Shown here one piece after another: positions 60,873-64,000 of a stretch of 64,000 bases of DNA. This stretch comes from an uncultured Ruegeria sp. (lineage in GTDB: Bacteria > Pseudomonadota > Alphaproteobacteria > Rhodobacterales > Rhodobacteraceae). The stretch is taken from assembly GCF_947497005.1 (NCBI RefSeq), contig NZ_CANMFF010000011.1, positions 1-64,000 of the forward strand, written 5' to 3'. The stretch's first letter is position 1. Every line of letters begins with the position of its first letter. The notes beneath the pieces are model-generated. The model saw only the letters and a program-made list of their open reading frames with translations. It searched no databases and was not told the DNA's origin. A program made the translations under genes and the position numbers.

Positions 60873-63341
60873 ATGGCGCAAGAGGCACTGACAGAGCTGA
60901 AAATTACCGGCATGGGATGTGCGTCCTGTGTGGGCCGCGTCGAAGCGGCGCTGCGCAATGTACCGGGGGTCGATGCGGCCTCGGTCAATTTCGCGACCAA
61001 GTCAGCGCAGGTGGCCTTTGACGGACCCATTACAGCCCTGACCGAAGCACTGGATGCGGTAGGTTATCCAGCTGAAAGCAGTCAGGCAGATCTGAGCATA
61101 GACGGCATGAGTTGCGCGTCCTGCGTCGCCAAGATCGAACGCGCGCTGACCTCTAGCCCCGGTGTCATCGAAGCACAGGTCAATCTGGCGACCCGAACTG
61201 CCACCGTGAACTATGCTACGGGCGCAACAGCGCCAGAGTCGCTGGCTCAGGTGATAACCGAAATTGGATATCCCGCGCGGGTTCAAGACGTTTCAGGACC
61301 TGAAAACCGCGAAGAGGATGAAATTCAAAGTCTGACCCGCACCACGATTCTTGCCGCCACCCTCGCCCTGCCAGTCTTCATTCTTGAGATGGGCGGGCAT
61401 ATGATCCCCGCCTTCCATCACTGGGTGCACGCAACCATCGGCGCGCAATCCAGCCAGCTCATTCAATTTGTCCTGACATCAACCCTGCTGATCGGGCCTG
61501 GCCGCGTGTTTTACCGCAAGGGCATCCCATCCCTGCTGCAGGGCACGCCGGACATGAACGCGCTGGTCGCGCTGGGAACCGGGGCGGCTTACCTATATTC
61601 GGTCACGGCCACATTCGCGCCCGGCGTGCTGCCGCAGGGTACGGCCAATGTCTATTTCGAGGCCGCTGCAGTGATCGTGGTTCTGATCCTTCTGGGCCGA
61701 CTCATGGAGGCGCGCGCCAAGGGCAAAACCGGGACCGCGATACGTAAGCTGGTGGGCCTCCAGCCGAAGACTGCACGCGTTGAAGTCGACGGCCAGATGC
61801 AGGACCGTCCAATTGCTGAAATAACCGTCGGAGATATCCTGCACATCCGCCCCGGCGAACGCGTGCCGGTGGATGCCGAAGTGGTCGAGGGCACCTCCTA
61901 CGTCGACGAAGCCATGATCACAGGCGAGCCAGTGCCAGTCGGCAAGTCGACAGGTGCGTCAGTTGTCGGCGGCACAGTAAATGGAACAGGCGCATTACGT
62001 GCACGCGCCACGCGTGTAGGCGGCGACACCGTTCTGGCGCAGGTCATCCGCATGGTGCAGCAGGCACAAGGGGCGAAGCTGCCCATTCAGGGGCTGGTCG
62101 ATCGGATCACCTATCGCTTTGTCCCTACGGTTATCGCCGTTGCTGTGATCACCGTCTTGATCTGGCTGATCTTTGGCCCAAGCCCCGCCCTGCCTCTGGC
62201 ATTGGTCGCAGGTGTTTCCGTGCTGATCATCGCCTGCCCCTGCGCCATGGGTCTGGCCACACCCACTTCAATCATGGTGGGCACCGGGCGTGCAGCGGAG
62301 TTGGGGGTTTTGTTCCGTAAAGGCGATGCCTTGCAACAGCTTCAGCAGGCACGCGTCATCGCGCTGGACAAGACCGGGACTCTGACACTCGGTCGTCCGG
62401 AACTGGACAGCGTTTCTACAGCGAACGGATTTGAAGAAGACGAGGTTGTGCGGCTCGCCGCCGCCCTTGAGACACGATCGGAGCACCCGATTGCGTCGGC
62501 CATCACCCGCGCTGGCCCCGCGACGCTGCCGCAGGCATCGGATGTGCGGTCGCTTACCGGGCTTGGTGTGCAAGGTTTGGTTGAAGGCAGGGATGTTCTG
62601 ATCGGATCGCACAAGCTGATGCAACAACGTGGGATCGACCTTGGGGTTTTAGCAGACGAGGCAGAGACCCGCGCCGCAGAAGGTGCAACCCCTCTGTTTG
62701 TAGCGCTGGATGGGCGGGCCGCAGCAACGTTATCTGTGTCTGATCCGATCAAGCCCGGCGCAGAAGAGGCGCTGGAACGGTTGCACCAGATGGGGATGAC
62801 CGTGGCCATGGTCACCGGAGACAACGCGCGCACGGCGCAGGCTTTGGCCGACCGGCTTGGGATCGATCATGTCACTGCCGAGGTGCTGCCCGATGGAAAG
62901 GTAGATGCGATCACGGTCCTGCGGGATCAGTTCGGAACGCTGGCCTTTGTTGGCGACGGGATCAACGATGCCCCCGCGCTGGCGTCTGCGGATATCGGCA
63001 TCGCCATCGGAACCGGCACGGATGTGGCCATCGAAACAGCCGACGTTGTGCTGATGTCCGGTGATCTGCGCGGGGTTGCAAATGCGACCGAAATCAGCCG
63101 TCGGACGATGCGGAACATCCGCCAGAACCTTGGGTGGGCCTTCGGTTATAATGTCCTTCTGATCCCGGTAGCCGCTGGTGCACTGTACCCGTTCGGAGGG
63201 CATCTGCTTTCCCCGGCACTGGCGGCCGGTGCGATGGCACTGTCGAGTGTCTTTGTGGTCTCGAATGCGCTGCGCCTGCGTCACGTTCGTGCCAGTGTGG
63301 CGGAAAACCCGGCCTCGGCCCCCAAGGAGGTGCACGCATGA
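60873..63341 (+). CDS. copA: copper-exporting P1B-type ATPase
   Basis: About 822 residues from the ATG at 60873. Two metal-binding domains come first: GMGCASC (C16, C19) and GMSCASC (C81, C84). Eight membrane segments and the CPC motif near 455 follow, then the phosphorylation DKTGTLT near 499, the SEHPIA motif near 545 and GDGINDAP near 690. It pumps Cu+ out of the cytoplasm. It overlaps cueR by four bases, and a CueR-type promoter lies upstream. Confidence 0.95.
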   Translation: MAQEALTELKITGMGCASCVGRVEAALRNVPGVDAASVNFATKSAQVAFDGPITALTEALDAVGYPAESSQADLSIDGMSCASCVAKIERALTSSPGVIEAQVNLATRTATVNYATGATAPESLAQVITEIGYPARVQDVSGPENREEDEIQSLTRTTILAATLALPVFILEMGGHMIPAFHHWVHATIGAQSSQLIQFVLTSTLLIGPGRVFYRKGIPSLLQGTPDMNALVALGTGAAYLYSVTATFAPGVLPQGTANVYFEAAAVIVVLILLGRLMEARAKGKTGTAIRKLVGLQPKTARVEVDGQMQDRPIAEITVGDILHIRPGERVPVDAEVVEGTSYVDEAMITGEPVPVGKSTGASVVGGTVNGTGALRARATRVGGDTVLAQVIRMVQQAQGAKLPIQGLVDRITYRFVPTVIAVAVITVLIWLIFGPSPALPLALVAGVSVLIIACPCAMGLATPTSIMVGTGRAAELGVLFRKGDALQQLQQARVIALDKTGTLTLGRPELDSVSTANGFEEDEVVRLAAALETRSEHPIASAITRAGPATLPQASDVRSLTGLGVQGLVEGRDVLIGSHKLMQQRGIDLGVLADEAETRAAEGATPLFVALDGRAAATLSVSDPIKPGAEEALERLHQMGMTVAMVTGDNARTAQALADRLGIDHVTAEVLPDGKVDAITVLRDQFGTLAFVGDGINDAPALASADIGIAIGTGTDVAIETADVVLMSGDLRGVANATEISRRTMRNIRQNLGWAFGYNVLLIPVAAGALYPFGGHLLSPALAAGAMALSSVFVVSNALRLRHVRASVAENPASAPKEVHA

Positions 63342-63727
63342 ATATCGGAGATGTCTCTACCCGCACCGGCCTGCCTGCCAAGACGATCCGGTATTATGAG
63401 GATATCGACCTGATCAAACCGCTGCGCGACGACAACGGCTATCGCCGGTTTCGCGATCAGGATGTGCACAAACTGAACTTCCTGGGCCGCGCCCGTGCGC
63501 TTGGGTTCACCATCGAGGATTGTCGAACGCTGCTGGCCCTGTATGAGGATGAAACCCGCGCCAGCGCTGATGTGAAACGGGTGGCGCGGGATCATCTGGC
63601 GCAGATCGAGACCAAGATCGCCGACCTGAAAGCCATGCGTGATACGCTAAGCCACCTGGTCGACGCCTGCGCCGGAGACGACCGGCCCGATTGCCCGATC
63701 CTGCAGGATCTGGGCGGGAAAAGCTGA
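63338..63727 (+). CDS. cueR: Cu(I)-responsive MerR-family regulator
   Basis: A 129-residue MerR protein with HTH at residues 1-45 (MNIGDVSTRTGLPAKTIRYY is its start), a long dimerisation helix and the copper loop C111-(7)-C119. These match CueR in length and position. It activates copA when Cu(I) binds. It is translated together with copA (four-base overlap). Confidence 0.95.
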   Translation: MNIGDVSTRTGLPAKTIRYYEDIDLIKPLRDDNGYRRFRDQDVHKLNFLGRARALGFTIEDCRTLLALYEDETRASADVKRVARDHLAQIETKIADLKAMRDTLSHLVDACAGDDRPDCPILQDLGGKS

Positions 63728-63817
63728 CACGGGGTTGCCCTTTGCGTGCAGCTTTGCTTTGTCTTCGCCAGACAATTCGGTCACACGTGCCGACCGAACA
63801 GCGGAGAGGATCACAAA

Positions 63818-64000
63818 ATGGCAAAAGTCGCGTTCCTTGGCCTTGGTGTCATGGGCTATCCCATGGCCGGACATCTGCAGGCCGCAGGTCATGACGTCAC
63901 CGTCTACAACCGCACAACCGCCAAGGCCGAAGCCTGGGTGGCGCAGCATGGTGGTGCCATGGGGGCGACTCCGAAAGATGCGGTCAAAAGCGCGGAATTC
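63818..64000 (+). CDS. beta-hydroxyacid dehydrogenase, N-terminal part (cut by window end)
   Basis: The first 61 codons of a 3-hydroxyisobutyrate-dehydrogenase-type enzyme. The cofactor site FLGLGVMGYPMA is at residues 5-16, with NRT after the second strand, pointing to NADP. GGAGAGGA lies upstream at a good distance. The gene runs out of the window. The exact member of the family cannot be told from this part. Confidence 0.9.
   Translation, partial: MAKVAFLGLGVMGYPMAGHLQAAGHDVTVYNRTTAKAEAWVAQHGGAMGATPKDAVKSAEF

Noticed and set aside
1..64000. CRISPR array, rRNA operon, transposase gene and cobalamin riboswitch
   Set aside because: Looked for by eye and not seen; no direct-repeat array with unique spacers, no IS-type inverted ends with a transposase, and no B12-box near the MttB or dehalogenase genes.

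Overview
The window looks like the chromosome of a marine alphaproteobacterium of the Roseobacter group (Rhodobacteraceae). The coding is dense and G+C-rich, many neighbouring genes overlap by four bases, and the gene content is typical of that group: an MttB-family methyltransferase, a hydroxyproline-betaine epimerase, a carboxyspermidine route, a VPLPA-CTERM protein and imelysin/DHOR/DUF1513 genes. This placement is inference from gene content; there is no rRNA gene in the window.

Layout. (1) 1-9.8 kb is an accessory, visibly A+T-richer, phage-derived island ending beside a tRNA-Met gene. It has an AlpA-like regulator, a winged-helix protein followed by five 21-bp iteron-like palindromes, a terminase-small-subunit-like protein, an XRE regulator, a 1,000-residue internal-virion-like protein, and an unusual two-gene unit (an unknown protein plus a DnaB-like ATPase). 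(2) 9.9-12.5 kb has a Baeyer-Villiger monooxygenase abutting an alpha/beta hydrolase. (3) 12.6-22.5 kb is a catabolic cluster of two convergent operons: non-pyrrolysine MttB, HpbD and two SDRs on the plus strand; GntR, a DHDPS-family lyase, an aldehyde dehydrogenase and a FAD oxidoreductase on the minus strand. A GlxA-type AraC regulator follows. The set fits degradation of a proline- or hydroxyproline-type betaine. (4) 22.9-29.5 kb handles metals: a ZrgA-like protein, two imelysins, Bfd, Bfr, a di-haem oxidoreductase and DUF1513. (5) 29.5-34.8 kb is a complete arginine-to-spermidine operon through agmatine and carboxyspermidine.

(6) 34.8-40.1 kb holds an HD-domain protein, LysR, an LptF-like permease without LptG beside it, a DUF900 hydrolase, tRNA-Trp and a DUF374 acyltransferase. 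(7) 40.1-48.2 kb joins a molybdenum hydroxylase operon (with its own MoaD/ThiS protein) to a 1,070-residue reductive dehalogenase fused to a flavin/2Fe-2S reductase, with a divergent LysR regulator. (8) 48.2-56.8 kb has LysR, an SDR lacking the usual catalytic Tyr/Lys, a FAD oxidase, an acyl-CoA dehydrogenase, a TetR gene with three matching 16-bp operator-like sites and a 27-residue ORF, NTF2-like and PNPOx-like genes, and a THxN/VPLPA-CTERM protein. (9) 56.1-60.8 kb is a TetR-flanked operon of FMO, BASS transporter and two SDRs. (10) 60.8-63.7 kb is copA-cueR with a CueR-type promoter, and the window ends inside a beta-hydroxyacid dehydrogenase gene.

The strongest candidates for something new are the iteron array with its winged-helix protein, the DnaB-like ATPase pair in the island, the MttB-HpbD betaine cluster and the self-sufficient reductive dehalogenase next to a molybdenum hydroxylase.
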